The notes under the pieces are model-generated. The model was given only the letters and a program-made list of their open reading frames with translations. It was not told the DNA's origin and searched no databases. Positions 27,797-36,912 of a stretch of DNA of 64,000 bases are shown here, one piece after another. The first letter of the stretch is position 1; the number at the start of each line of letters is the position of its first letter. Origin of the DNA: Oscillospiraceae bacterium Marseille-Q3528. GTDB taxonomy: Bacteria > Bacillota > Clostridia > Lachnospirales > Lachnospiraceae. Both the position numbers and the translations under genes were made by a program. Location of the stretch: contig JAGTTR010000002.1 of the NCBI GenBank assembly GCA_018223385.1, positions 62,001-126,000 on the forward strand, given 5' to 3'.

Positions 27797-29956
27797 ATGG
27801 CAAAAGCATTATATATCGCAGAGAAACCCAGTGTGGCCCAGGAGTTTGCCAAGGCGCTGCACGTCAGTGGAAGAAAGGGAGACGGGTACATCGAGTCGGA
27901 GGAGGCGGTGGTGACCTGGTGCGTGGGCCATCTGGTGACCATGAGTTATCCCGAAGTGTATGACGAAAAATTCAGGAAGTGGAGCCTGGCGACACTTCCT
28001 TTTCTGCCGGAAAAATTCCTCTACGAGGTCATTCCGGGGGTGAGCAAACAGTTCAATACCGTGAAGAATCTGCTGACCCGGCCGGACGTGGATACGATCT
28101 ATGTGTGCACCGACTCGGGACGGGAGGGAGAGTATATCTACCGACTGGTGGAGCAAATGGCAGGCGTTACAGGAAAAACGCGGAAACGGGTGTGGATCGA
28201 TTCCCAGACGGAGGAAGAGATCCTGCGGGGCATCCGGGAAGCAAAAGATCTGTCAGCCTATGACAATCTGGCTGCTTCCGCTTACCTGCGGGCCAAGGAG
28301 GATTATCTCATGGGCATCAATTTTTCCCGGCTGCTGACATTAAAATATGGCAATTCCATTGCCAGCTATCTGAACACCAAATACACCGTCATTTCCGTGG
28401 GGCGGGTCATGACCTGTGTGCTGGGCATGGTTGTCCGCCGGGAGCGGGAGATCCGGGAATTTGTCAAAACGCCGTTTTATCGGGTGGTGAGCCGGATGTC
28501 GCTGACGGGCCATGCCATCGAAGGGGAATTCCGGGCGGTGGAGGGCTCCCGGTATTACCAGTCGCCCCTGCTTTATAAGGAAAACGGTTTCAAAAAGGAA
28601 GAGTCGGCGAAAGCACTTATCGGGGAGCTGACCGGGGCAGATAGCCGCATTCCCGATGCCCAGGTGCTGGAAATCTCCAGAAAACAGGAGAAAAAGAACC
28701 CGCCGCTGCTGTACAATCTGGCGGAGCTGCAGAATGAGTGCTCCAAACTTTTGAAGATCAGCCCGGACGAGACGCTGCGGACGGTGCAGGAGCTGTATGA
28801 GAAAAAGCTGGTGACCTATCCGCGAACCGATGCCCGGGTGCTGTCCAGCGCGGTGGCGAAAGAGATCAGCCGCAACTTAAACGGCCTCTCCCGATTTGGA
28901 GAGCTGGGGGCCTTTGCATCGGAGATTCTGGCGGAGGGCAGCTATAAGGGCATCGGCAAATCCCGGTACACCAACGATGCCCAGATCACCGATCACTATG
29001 CCATCATTCCCACCGGACAGGGACTGGGCGCTTTTGCGGGGCTGAATGCCCAGGCACAGCGGGTGTATCTCATGATCGTCCGGCGTTTCCTGAGCATTTT
29101 CTATCCACCGGCGGTGTACCAGAAGGTGAGCCTTACCACGGCCATCGACGGGGAAAAGTTTTTCTCCGGATTTAAGATGCTGTTATCCGAAGGGTACTTA
29201 AAGGTGCTGGGCAGACGTCCGGCCCAGGAAAAGCCTTCCGAAGAGAAAAATGCCGGTGAAAATGGTTCCGGGGACAAGGCTTCGGAGGAAGAAGAAAATA
29301 TCCAGGGGGATACCGTTTTACAGGAAGCATTGAAGAAGCTGAAAAAAGGCGACAAGATCCCGGTGGATGGGCTGGATATCCGGGAGGGGGAGACCTCCCC
29401 GCCGAAGCGGTACAATTCCGGTTCCATGATCCTGGCCATGGAAAATGCCGGGCAGCTCATTGAGGATGAAGAGCTGCGGGCCCAGATCAAGGGAAGCGGC
29501 ATCGGCACCAGCGCCACCCGGGCGGAAATTCTGAAAAAGCTGGTGAACATCAAGTATCTGAGCCTGAACAAAAAGACCCAGGTGCTGACACCTACCCAGT
29601 TGGGAGAAATGGTGTTTGATGTGGTGCGGGCGTCCATCCGTTCCCTGTTAAACCCGGAGTTGACCGCCAGCTGGGAGAAGGGGCTTACCTACGTGGCCCA
29701 GGGAGACATCACCGAGGATGAATATATGGGTAAGCTGACCCATTTCATCGTCAGCAGAACCGACGGTGTGCTGGGGCTGAACAACCAGTACCAGCTGCGG
29801 GCCTGTTACGATGCGGTGGCACCTTTTTATAAGGAAGCCTATAAAGGTACGGGAAGAACGACGCGGACGACGGGCCGGGCAAAAGCCGCAGCCGGGACAT
29901 CCAGAGCGAAGGCCGGTTCAGCCAGAGGCAGGGCGAAAAAGACGGCTGCGGAATAA
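27797..29956 (+). CDS. topB: DNA topoisomerase III
   Basis: The 719-residue type IA topoisomerase has the Toprim domain (YIAEKPSVAQEFAKAL, TDSGREGEYIYRLVEQ), the catalytic tyrosine near residue 341 in VTYPRTDARVLS, and GIGTSATRAEILKKLV. There is an acidic insert at about residues 475-510 and no zinc-finger domain. The last 35 residues are Arg/Lys/Ala/Thr-rich, a histone-like basic tail that may help DNA binding. The start at 27797 has only a weak ribosome site but lies two bases after the permease stop, so coupling is likely. Confidence 0.93.
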   Translation: MAKALYIAEKPSVAQEFAKALHVSGRKGDGYIESEEAVVTWCVGHLVTMSYPEVYDEKFRKWSLATLPFLPEKFLYEVIPGVSKQFNTVKNLLTRPDVDTIYVCTDSGREGEYIYRLVEQMAGVTGKTRKRVWIDSQTEEEILRGIREAKDLSAYDNLAASAYLRAKEDYLMGINFSRLLTLKYGNSIASYLNTKYTVISVGRVMTCVLGMVVRREREIREFVKTPFYRVVSRMSLTGHAIEGEFRAVEGSRYYQSPLLYKENGFKKEESAKALIGELTGADSRIPDAQVLEISRKQEKKNPPLLYNLAELQNECSKLLKISPDETLRTVQELYEKKLVTYPRTDARVLSSAVAKEISRNLNGLSRFGELGAFASEILAEGSYKGIGKSRYTNDAQITDHYAIIPTGQGLGAFAGLNAQAQRVYLMIVRRFLSIFYPPAVYQKVSLTTAIDGEKFFSGFKMLLSEGYLKVLGRRPAQEKPSEEKNAGENGSGDKASEEEENIQGDTVLQEALKKLKKGDKIPVDGLDIREGETSPPKRYNSGSMILAMENAGQLIEDEELRAQIKGSGIGTSATRAEILKKLVNIKYLSLNKKTQVLTPTQLGEMVFDVVRASIRSLLNPELTASWEKGLTYVAQGDITEDEYMGKLTHFIVSRTDGVLGLNNQYQLRACYDAVAPFYKEAYKGTGRTTRTTGRAKAAAGTSRAKAGSARGRAKKTAAE

Positions 29957-29995
29957 TCATTACAGGAAGTTCGGAAAAGAATGGAGGAAAAGAAA

Positions 29996-30664
29996 GTGAG
30001 TAAGGAAATGACGATACAGGAAAATTACAGCTTACAGGAAACCATCGCGGCGGAACTGTTCGAGGGCCTGACTTATCCCTGGGAGGCGCTGCCCAATATC
30101 GGTGCGTTTATCAAAAAACTGGGCCCCACCCTTCCAGCAGAAGAATATGAGCAGGTGGGCGAGGACGTGTGGATCGCCCGTTCTGCCACCGTGGCACCCA
30201 CGGCCTATATTCACGGTCCGGCCATCATCGGTAAAGAGGCGGAGATCCGCCACTGCGCCTTCATCCGCGGCAACGCCATTGTGGGAGAGAACGCCGTGGT
30301 GGGCAACTCCACAGAGCTGAAAAACGTGGTGCTTTTCAATCGGGTGCAGGTGCCCCATTACAATTATGTGGGCGATTCCATTCTGGGCTACCGGGCACAT
30401 ATGGGCGCAGGTTCCATCACCTCCAATGTAAAATCCGACAAGACACTGGTGGTGGTAAAGAATGGAGAAGAACAGATCCCTACCGGCTTTAAGAAATTCG
30501 GTGCCATGCTGGGGGACTGTGTGGAAGTGGGATGCAACAGCGTCCTCAATCCGGGCACGGTCATCGGCCATCACACCAACGTGTATCCTCTGTCTGCTGT
30601 CCGGGGCTTCATTCCGGCGGAGAGCATCTTCAAAAAGCAGGATGATATTGTCAAAAAGCAGTGA
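29996..30664 (+). CDS. left-handed beta-helix acyltransferase-like protein
   Basis: The product has 222 residues from the GTG at 29996, which follows GGAGG by eight bases; an ATG at 29981 gives five more residues but a poor ribosome site. It contains hexapeptide repeats (about residues 60-190: IARSATVAPTAYIHGPAIIG, AIVGENAVVGN, VLNPGTVIGHHTNVYP) of the LbetaH fold seen in GlmU and related transferases. The nucleotidyltransferase half of GlmU is absent. The substrate is unknown. It converges on the CapA-like gene, and the two coding ends overlap by 14 bases. Confidence 0.8.
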   Translation: MSKEMTIQENYSLQETIAAELFEGLTYPWEALPNIGAFIKKLGPTLPAEEYEQVGEDVWIARSATVAPTAYIHGPAIIGKEAEIRHCAFIRGNAIVGENAVVGNSTELKNVVLFNRVQVPHYNYVGDSILGYRAHMGAGSITSNVKSDKTLVVVKNGEEQIPTGFKKFGAMLGDCVEVGCNSVLNPGTVIGHHTNVYPLSAVRGFIPAESIFKKQDDIVKKQ

Positions 30665-31958
30665 TCTGTCCGTTCCCATCACTGTCAGCGGTAACCTGCA
30701 CGCCATAAGACAATTCGGTCAGATGGGAGAAAAGTGCCGCAGGCGCAGTGTTTTTCTGTATCTGTCCATTGACCCTTGTGCAGGGAATGAGAGAGGCGGC
30801 CAGTGTGCCGTCTTCTTTTATGCGCACCTGCAGAAGTACGGTGGGATTGGCACTGTTGCTGAACAGAAAGTTGCCCAGGCTGTAGGCGATGAACTTTCCT
30901 TTGTAGGTCTCAAAGCCCTGCAGCACATGGGGATGGCTGCCAACCACCAGATCGGCCCCGGCATCGATGCAGGCGTAAGCCAGTTTGCGCTGGTATTCCT
31001 GTGGATACTCGTCCTTTTCGATGCCCCAGTGCAGATAGACGACAGTGTAATCGCACTGGGAGGATAAATCCGAGATTTCGTTTAACAGAGGCGCCTGGTC
31101 ATAGGCAGTGAACATGCCTGGCCGGGCGCTTCCTGCTGCCCAGGAAGACACGGGAATCACCCGGCTGGCCCCCAGAATGCCCACCGTGCTGTCACCGACG
31201 GTGCGGATCACCGGTGCTTTGGCTTCGCTTAATGTGCGGCCGCCGCCCACCCGGGCGATCCCGGCCTGATCCAGCGTATCCAGACTGTCTGTGAAAGCAT
31301 CTACACCGAAATCCAGCGCGTGGTTGTTGGCAACGGTGGCCACATCCACACCGATTTCCTGAAAAATGCGGACGTAGGAGGGATCCACCCGGAAGGTGAA
31401 CTGTTTATCCTCGGCTGCCTCCCCGCGGGTGCTGAACGGGAATTCCTCATTGACCATGAAAAGATCAGCGTCGGTCATGGCAGACAGCAGCTCCTCACTG
31501 AACATGGAGGAAATGCCCTGCTGATGGTAGCGGGACAGGGTGTTTTCCGTAAAAAGCATATCTCCGGCGAAAGAGAGAACCGGCTCCGGAGTGGTGTCGT
31601 CGGAATTGCGTATGTTATCGGATTTGGAACGATCGTTTGAAGCAGTCGTGTTATCGGAGTCAATAGAAATGGTCGTATCATCCGAACGGAAGGCGTTCTG
31701 TGAAGTTCCTCCGTGCGAGATCCTGCTGCCGCCGGCACTGATATCAGAAGGCGAAAGAGCAGTGTCTTCGCTGGAACGTTTGTCAGAAACTGTCTGTTCT
31801 GCGGAGACAGAATCCACATCAAAGCCAGCATTGCGGGAGGATACGGATGTCCTGTCAGTCAGCATCAGCCTCTGTCCGGCGAAAAGCACGCAGACGATGA
31901 GACAAATGGGGATAATGGCCAGCAGCCCCCGGATAAGTCCTTTGAAAAAACTGTTCAT
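30651..31958 (-). CDS. CapA-family (PGA_cap) membrane-anchored protein
   Basis: The 435-residue protein has an N-terminal membrane anchor (about 9-28), a Ser/Asp/Thr-rich low-complexity spacer (about 40-125), then a PGA_cap metallophosphatase-like domain. Its motifs are LSFAGDMLFTENTL, NNHALDFGVDAF, HWGIEKDEYP and VVGSHPHVLQGFE. CapA proteins are linked to poly-gamma-glutamate capsule formation, but no capB/capC is visible here, so another envelope role is equally possible. The start follows GAAGGAGG. It diverges from the envelope cluster to its right. Confidence 0.85.
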   Translation of the reverse strand: MNSFFKGLIRGLLAIIPICLIVCVLFAGQRLMLTDRTSVSSRNAGFDVDSVSAEQTVSDKRSSEDTALSPSDISAGGSRISHGGTSQNAFRSDDTTISIDSDNTTASNDRSKSDNIRNSDDTTPEPVLSFAGDMLFTENTLSRYHQQGISSMFSEELLSAMTDADLFMVNEEFPFSTRGEAAEDKQFTFRVDPSYVRIFQEIGVDVATVANNHALDFGVDAFTDSLDTLDQAGIARVGGGRTLSEAKAPVIRTVGDSTVGILGASRVIPVSSWAAGSARPGMFTAYDQAPLLNEISDLSSQCDYTVVYLHWGIEKDEYPQEYQRKLAYACIDAGADLVVGSHPHVLQGFETYKGKFIAYSLGNFLFSNSANPTVLLQVRIKEDGTLAASLIPCTRVNGQIQKNTAPAALFSHLTELSYGVQVTADSDGNGQITAF

Positions 31959-32066
31959 GCGAAATCCTCCTTCTGTTTTTCTCCATTATACATGAAGCGG
32001 AAGCTTTCGCCTATAAGATCGACTGCAGAAGTTTGAAAAAGTGCTGAAAAAGTAAGATTTTGTATA

Positions 32067-32095
32067 TTTTCATAACCGGGAAAATCTGCTATAAT
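32067..32095 (+). promoter_or_regulatory. promoter for the 92-residue ORF and downstream genes
   Basis: TTTTCA (32067-32072), a 17-base spacer and consensus TATAAT (32090-32095). The -35 box is weak. Confidence 0.6.
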
Positions 32096-32120
32096 AACCC
32101 CGCAAAGGAGGCGAAGGCCG

Positions 32121-32399
32121 ATGCTGACAGAAAAAGAGTTATCACCGCTGAATTCCATCAAGAAGGAGGCGGGCACTGGCAGCTACCAGGGCATGCGCTG
32201 GCGGATCGAAAAGGACGGGGACGACCAGATGAAGGTGACGATCTACCCGGAACCGAGGTCGTTTGCCTGCACGCCGGAGGAGCAGAAGACGTCCGTACAG
32301 TTTCCGCTGACGAAGGAAGGGCGGACACAGGCGGCGGCCTGGCTGTGGGAGCAGTATGAAGCCCAGGAGGAACGGTGGAAGAGCGCACCGCGCATTTAA
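32121..32399 (+). CDS. small conserved-looking hypothetical protein, 92 residues
   Basis: I do not recognise a named domain. The product is soluble, has no signal peptide, and contains a beta-rich middle (GMRWRIEKDGDDQMKVTIYP) and a charged helical end with two Trp. AAAGGAGG precedes the ATG and a promoter lies upstream. It is the first gene of a run leading into the carboxypeptidase and lipoprotein genes. Confidence 0.7.
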   Translation: MLTEKELSPLNSIKKEAGTGSYQGMRWRIEKDGDDQMKVTIYPEPRSFACTPEEQKTSVQFPLTKEGRTQAAAWLWEQYEAQEERWKSAPRI

Positions 32400-32527
32400 A
32401 AGCCTGGGAGCAGATGGCAGAAAACGGACAGACGATGATGGCAGAAAAGCTGCGGAAAATGCTGCCAGAACATACAAAACGGATAAAAACAGGGAAATTG
32501 GACATAGATGAGTATGAAGGATCATAA
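32375..32527 (+). CDS. candidate 50-residue overlapping ORF
   Basis: A GTG at 32375, five bases after AGGAGG, opens a frame that overlaps the 92-residue gene by 25 bases and the next gene by 20 bases. The product (VEERTAHLKAWEQMAENGQT and a basic remainder ending DIDEYEGS) is helical and charged. The nested overlaps and ribosome site fit translational coupling. An internal ATG at 32414 is an alternative start giving 37 residues. I do not recognise it. Confidence 0.4.
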   Translation: MEERTAHLKAWEQMAENGQTMMAEKLRKMLPEHTKRIKTGKLDIDEYEGS

Positions 32528-33458
32528 CAGAAGAAAAATACGGGTGGGACAGATCGCTGTGGTCTGCATCGGCGCAGCGCTGCTGGCCGTGGGCGGTGTA
32601 CTGGCTGCAGGAACGCCGGGAGCGGAAGCCCTGCCACATCTGCACGCGGAGGCAGTGGAGACAGTACAGGGGAATGATGTAAAAGAAGCTTCGCTACAGC
32701 GTGGAGAGACGGATACGGCAGAAGATGCGCAGACAGCAACAGGCAGCGAAGAAACGATCAGCGATACGGAGAAAGGCATGAGTTACCATGATTTCCAGTA
32801 TCTGACAGAGCAGATCGTGGAAAATCAGATGGAGCTGCATCGGGAGGCATCAAAGGAGCTGCACAGACAGCAGGATGCCTGGAGGCTTATTCTGGTGAAC
32901 AGTACCCATCTGCTGGACGAGGACTATGCGGTGGAGCGGACGAAGGTGGGCAACGGCCAGTATGTGGATAGCCGGATCGCCCCGGAGCTGGAGGCCATGC
33001 TGGCGGCGGCGAAGGAGGACGGGGTGGAGATCTCCATCATTTCTGCCTATCGTTCCTATGACCGGCAGGTAAACCTTTACAAAAACAAGATCAAACGGCT
33101 GGAGCGGCAGGGGTATTCGAAGGCGGAAGCCAACGAGGAGGCCGGAACGGTCGTGGCGATACCGGGCATGAGTGAACATGCCACCGGACTGGCGCTGGAT
33201 CTGGCCAGCAAATCTTATCCGGTGCTGGAGGAAGAGCAGGAGAATACGGATGCATACCAGTGGCTGATGCAGCACTGCATGGAATACGGATTTATCCTGC
33301 GCTATCCCAAGGATAAGGAAGAGATCACAGGCATCATTTACGAGCCCTGGCATTTCCGGTATGTGGGTGAGGAACACGCCCGGATCATCATGGAACAGGG
33401 ACTTTGCCTGGAGGAATATCTGGAGCAATACATAACAGAAGAGGAAAAGGAGAAATAG
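32508..33458 (+). CDS. D-alanyl-D-alanine carboxypeptidase, M15B (VanY/LdcB-like)
   Basis: The 316-residue protein has an N-terminal membrane anchor (about 12-34), an acidic spacer and a zinc peptidase domain. The M15B pattern is visible as SAYRSYDRQVNLY, the zinc site GMSEHATGLALDL and the final PWHFRYVGEEHA. It trims peptidoglycan stem peptides outside the membrane. The stop is immediately followed by the start of the DUF4358 lipoprotein. The ATG at 32508 lies inside the candidate 50-residue ORF. Confidence 0.9.
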   Translation: MSMKDHNRRKIRVGQIAVVCIGAALLAVGGVLAAGTPGAEALPHLHAEAVETVQGNDVKEASLQRGETDTAEDAQTATGSEETISDTEKGMSYHDFQYLTEQIVENQMELHREASKELHRQQDAWRLILVNSTHLLDEDYAVERTKVGNGQYVDSRIAPELEAMLAAAKEDGVEISIISAYRSYDRQVNLYKNKIKRLERQGYSKAEANEEAGTVVAIPGMSEHATGLALDLASKSYPVLEEEQENTDAYQWLMQHCMEYGFILRYPKDKEEITGIIYEPWHFRYVGEEHARIIMEQGLCLEEYLEQYITEEEKEK

Positions 33459-34058
33459 ATGAAAAAAATCATAGCAGTATTACTGACGACGATCCTGGCG
33501 GTTTCCCTGGCAGCCTGCGGCAGCAGCGGCGGACAGTCGGGCAGCAATACGGAGGATAACAAAGAAAACGAAGCAGCAGTGGACATCCCGGATGCGGTGA
33601 CGCTCCTGACGACCGTCTGGGACAGTTACACGGACGACGAGAAATTCCCTGCGATAGGCGGAGATTTTTCAGAAGCGAATAACAAGGAAAATGCACCTGG
33701 CGTATATGATCTGTCGGATGCAGATGCGGTGGAGGTGAACCTTGGTTTTCCGGCAGCCCAGCTGGATGCGGTGGACGGTGCAGCTTCCCTTATCCACATG
33801 ATGAACGGCAATACGTTCACCTGCGGGGCTTTCCATGTAAAGGACGCCTCCCAGATGGACAGCGTGGCAGCAGCTGTGAAGGCGTCGATCATGAACAAGC
33901 AGTGGATGTGCGGTTTCCCGGACAAGCTGGTGATCCTGACGGTGGGAGACTATCTGGTGAGCGTTTACGGCGCAGAGGATCTGGTGGACAATTTCCAGAA
34001 TCACCTGACGGCAGCCTATGCATCTGCGGTCGTTGTGTGTGACGCACCCATCGAATAA
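33459..34058 (+). CDS. DUF4358 family lipoprotein
   Basis: The 199-residue protein starts with a lipoprotein signal ending LAVSLAAC with Cys20, followed by a Gly/Ser/Asn/Glu linker. The DUF4358-like domain (LLTTVWDSYTDDEKFP to AAVKASIMNKQWMCGFPDKL) follows. In Firmicutes this family commonly neighbours MBOAT and DHHW genes, as here, so it probably takes part in an extracellular acylation system. The exact role is unknown. Confidence 0.8.
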   Translation: MKKIIAVLLTTILAVSLAACGSSGGQSGSNTEDNKENEAAVDIPDAVTLLTTVWDSYTDDEKFPAIGGDFSEANNKENAPGVYDLSDADAVEVNLGFPAAQLDAVDGAASLIHMMNGNTFTCGAFHVKDASQMDSVAAAVKASIMNKQWMCGFPDKLVILTVGDYLVSVYGAEDLVDNFQNHLTAAYASAVVVCDAPIE

Positions 34059-34073
34059 ACGGAGAATTTATTT

Positions 34074-35525
34074 ATGGTATTTTCAAGTATTCCGTTCCTG
34101 TACTATTTTTTACCGGTGGCGATGGCCCTGTATTTCCTTGTCCCGGCAAAGGGCAGGAACGGTGTTCTTTTTCTGGAAAGTCTGGTGTTCTATGCCTGGG
34201 GCGATGCCCGCTATGTGCCCATGCTGCTTTTTGATGTGGCCCAGGGGTATGCCTGCGCCCGTCTGATATGCTGGCACCGGACGTCCTCCTGGCCGGAGAA
34301 AAACAGGATGCGCTGGAAAAAATGCTGGCTGGCGGTCAGTGTGCTCTGTGCGTTGGGAATGCTTGGCTATTATAAATATGCAGATTTCTTTCTGGAAAAC
34401 TGGAACCGGATGACGGGAGGAAACGTAAGACTTTTGCAGCTGGTACTGCCCGCGGGTATCAGCTTTTATACGTTTCAGATCATCAGCTATACGGTGGATG
34501 TTTACCGGGGAACAACGGCGGTACAGCGTAGGTTTGTGGATCTGGCAGCCTATATCTGTATGTTTCCTCAGCTCATTGCCGGTCCTATCGTCCGGTATGA
34601 GACCATTGCGGCGCAGCTTGCCGGGCGCACCTGCAGCGTGGATCAGGCGGCAGCCGGTGTCCGGCGGTTGATTCTTGGTCTGTCCAAAAAGGTGCTGATG
34701 GCGGATTCTCTGGGGCTGCTGGTGACAACCTTTCGACAGAGTGAAAAGACGGTGCTGTTTTACTGGATCTATGCCATTGCTTTTACCCTACAGATTTATT
34801 TTGATTTTTCCGGATACAGTGATATGGCGGTGGGCATGGGACAGATGCTGGGCTTTTCCTTTCCGGATAACTTCCGGTATCCTTACATTTCAAAAAGCAT
34901 CACGGAATTCTGGCGGCGGTGGCATATTTCCCTGGGTCAGTGGTTCCGGGATTATGTGTATATTCCCCTGGGCGGCAATCGAAAGGGCCGGGGGCGGCAG
35001 CTGCTGGCCATCATCATCGTGTGGCTGGCTACGGGCCTGTGGCACGGGGCGGCCTGGAATTTTGTGCTGTGGGGCGCTCTGTATGCCCTGTTGTTGCTGA
35101 CGGAAAAATGGTTCACCGGGCGGCTGCTTGCAAAGAGCCGTCTGTTTTGTCATGTCTATGTACTGTTTTTCGTGGTGGTGGGCTTTGTGCTTTTTGACGC
35201 CGGAAGCCTTGCAGAGGTGGGAGAGAGCCTTCGGGCCATGGCCGGGCTGTCAGGATTGCCCTTGTGCAGCAGCGTGACTCTTTATTATGGAAAAAGCTAC
35301 GCCGTCCTTCTGCTGGCGGCCGCCGTGCTGGCGACTCCTTATCCCATGCGGCTGCTGCGGAAGATAAGGGCGTTACCGCTGCCGGAAAAATGGGGCGGCA
35401 GAAAAATGGGAGACGATCTGCCAGTACAACTGCTGGAAATCGGCGGCCTTTTGCTGTTGCTGCTGGTGTGCACTGCATTTCTGGTGGCAGGATCCTTCCA
35501 TCCATTTCTCTATTTTCGGTTTTAA
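34074..35525 (+). CDS. MBOAT-family O-acyltransferase (AlgI-like)
   Basis: The 483-residue protein has ten or more membrane segments and starts VFSSIPFLYYFLPVAM. The family core is present, with FPQLIAGPIVRYE, SLGQWFRDYVYIPLGGN and the catalytic-His region ATGLWHGAAWNFVLWG. AlgI relatives move acyl groups across the membrane onto exported polysaccharides or teichoic acids. Its partner is probably the DHHW protein downstream; DltA/DltC are not present, so this is not the D-alanylation system. Confidence 0.9.
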   Translation: MVFSSIPFLYYFLPVAMALYFLVPAKGRNGVLFLESLVFYAWGDARYVPMLLFDVAQGYACARLICWHRTSSWPEKNRMRWKKCWLAVSVLCALGMLGYYKYADFFLENWNRMTGGNVRLLQLVLPAGISFYTFQIISYTVDVYRGTTAVQRRFVDLAAYICMFPQLIAGPIVRYETIAAQLAGRTCSVDQAAAGVRRLILGLSKKVLMADSLGLLVTTFRQSEKTVLFYWIYAIAFTLQIYFDFSGYSDMAVGMGQMLGFSFPDNFRYPYISKSITEFWRRWHISLGQWFRDYVYIPLGGNRKGRGRQLLAIIIVWLATGLWHGAAWNFVLWGALYALLLLTEKWFTGRLLAKSRLFCHVYVLFFVVVGFVLFDAGSLAEVGESLRAMAGLSGLPLCSSVTLYYGKSYAVLLLAAAVLATPYPMRLLRKIRALPLPEKWGGRKMGDDLPVQLLEIGGLLLLLLVCTAFLVAGSFHPFLYFRF

Positions 35526-35637
35526 ACGCATGACCTACAAGAGATAAAAGGAAAACAAGCTGGTTGATTTCCATAGCATTACATACGAAGAAAGCTATCG
35601 ATGATGGGTATGAAAGAGAGGAAAAGGAGGTGTCCGT

Positions 35638-36828
35638 ATGTCAGAAAAACGAAAAAATTGCCTGTTGCTGGCGGCACTCATCCTGCTGGTGGTGGGGCTT
35701 GCGGTGACAGGCATCCTGCTGCCGGATCAGCAGATATCTCTGACGGAGCGGCGTAGCCTGGCACAGCTTCCGACAGTAAGCGTTTCCTCGGTACTGGACA
35801 AAAGCTTTTCGGAAGCCTTTGACAGCTACAGCCAGGATCAGTTTCCGTTCCGGGAATGGTTCCGCCGGGTGCGGGCCTGGACGAACCGGCTGGTATTCCG
35901 CCTGCGGGATGACAACGGTATTTATATAGAAGATGGTTATGCGGCCAAAATCGAATATCCGCTGGATGAGGCATCGGTGTCCCACGCGGCGGCCCGTTTT
36001 TCCTATGTGTATGAGCGGTATCTGGCGGATGCGGGAAGTGCGGTCTATGTGTCGGTGGTGCCGGACAAGGGATATTTCCTGGCCGGGAAGCACGGGGCAC
36101 CGGCCATGGATGAGGAAAAGCTGACCGATCTTCTTGCCGGGCAGATGCCCTATGCGTCGTATATCGATCTGTTCCCGGTGCTGTCCCTGGAAGATTACTA
36201 TGCCACGGATATTCACTGGCGGCAGGAGAAAATCGTGCCTGCAGCCAGGGTGCTGTTACAGAAGATGAAAGAAGATTCCGGAAATCCGACAGATCCTGTG
36301 ATTCCTGCGGCAATGGATGGCGGGGATACAAAAGACACAGCGCTTCAGGAAGCAGATGTGCCAGCGGAGGATGGTGGTTATACGACAGAAAAAGCTTCCG
36401 ATGCCTTCTATGGTGTTTATTGTGGTCAGACTGCATTGTCGCTGGCGCCGGATCTCCTGTATTATCTGGACAGCGAATGGCTTTCCGGCTGTACTGTGTG
36501 GGATTATGAGGCGCAGAAGGAGATCCCGGTCTATGATCTTTCCCAGGCGGCAGGACGGGATCCCTACAGCATGTTTCTGGGCGGTTCCAGGGCACTGCTG
36601 ACGATAACGAATCCGGCGGCTTCCTCTGACCGGGAGCTATTGCTGTTTCGGGATTCCTTTGGCAGCAGCATCGCGCCGCTGCTGGCCGAGGGGTATGCGA
36701 AGATTACGCTCATCGACATTCGTTATATTTCCCCGGAGCTTTTGGATCGGTTTGTCACTTTTGACGGGCAGGACGTGCTGTTTCTGTACAGTGTGTCGGT
36801 GCTGAACCACAGCGAAATCATTCGTTAA
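35638..36828 (+). CDS. DHHW-family protein (AlgJ/AlgX-like)
   Basis: The 396-residue protein has an N-terminal anchor (about 8-28) and an SGNH-like extracellular domain. The name-giving motif appears as ATDIHWRQEK (Asp-Ile-His-Trp rather than Asp-His-His-Trp), and the likely nucleophile block is LLFRDSFGSSIAPLL. A Gly/Asp/Glu/Thr-rich insert lies between them (about 215-250). It probably completes acyl transfer after the MBOAT enzyme. An AAAAGGAGGTG site precedes the start, 112 bases after the MBOAT stop. Confidence 0.85.
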   Translation: MSEKRKNCLLLAALILLVVGLAVTGILLPDQQISLTERRSLAQLPTVSVSSVLDKSFSEAFDSYSQDQFPFREWFRRVRAWTNRLVFRLRDDNGIYIEDGYAAKIEYPLDEASVSHAAARFSYVYERYLADAGSAVYVSVVPDKGYFLAGKHGAPAMDEEKLTDLLAGQMPYASYIDLFPVLSLEDYYATDIHWRQEKIVPAARVLLQKMKEDSGNPTDPVIPAAMDGGDTKDTALQEADVPAEDGGYTTEKASDAFYGVYCGQTALSLAPDLLYYLDSEWLSGCTVWDYEAQKEIPVYDLSQAAGRDPYSMFLGGSRALLTITNPAASSDRELLLFRDSFGSSIAPLLAEGYAKITLIDIRYISPELLDRFVTFDGQDVLFLYSVSVLNHSEIIR

Positions 36829-36850
36829 TGAACAATGCGGAGCAAAACGG

Positions 36851-36912
36851 TTCATTGCCGGGGCAGGGCATTGGTGGTAAAATAAACGGTAGCCGTAAAA
36901 ACCGGCAATGAA
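36851..36912 (+). promoter_or_regulatory. promoter framed by an 11-base inverted repeat, upstream of MATE
   Basis: TTGCCG (36855-36860), a 17-base spacer and TAAAAT (36878-36883) form a promoter. TTCATTGCCGG (36851-36861) covers the -35 box, and its exact complement CCGGCAATGAA (36902-36912) lies in the leader. A small ACGG/CCGT hairpin sits between. This could be a repressor site pair or, for the transcript part, a structured leader. Confidence 0.6.

Noticed and set aside
29981..29995. ATG at 29981 as start of the beta-helix protein
   Set aside because: The GGAGG needed for initiation lies inside these codons and is well spaced for the GTG at 29996; the difference is only five residues, so this remains open.
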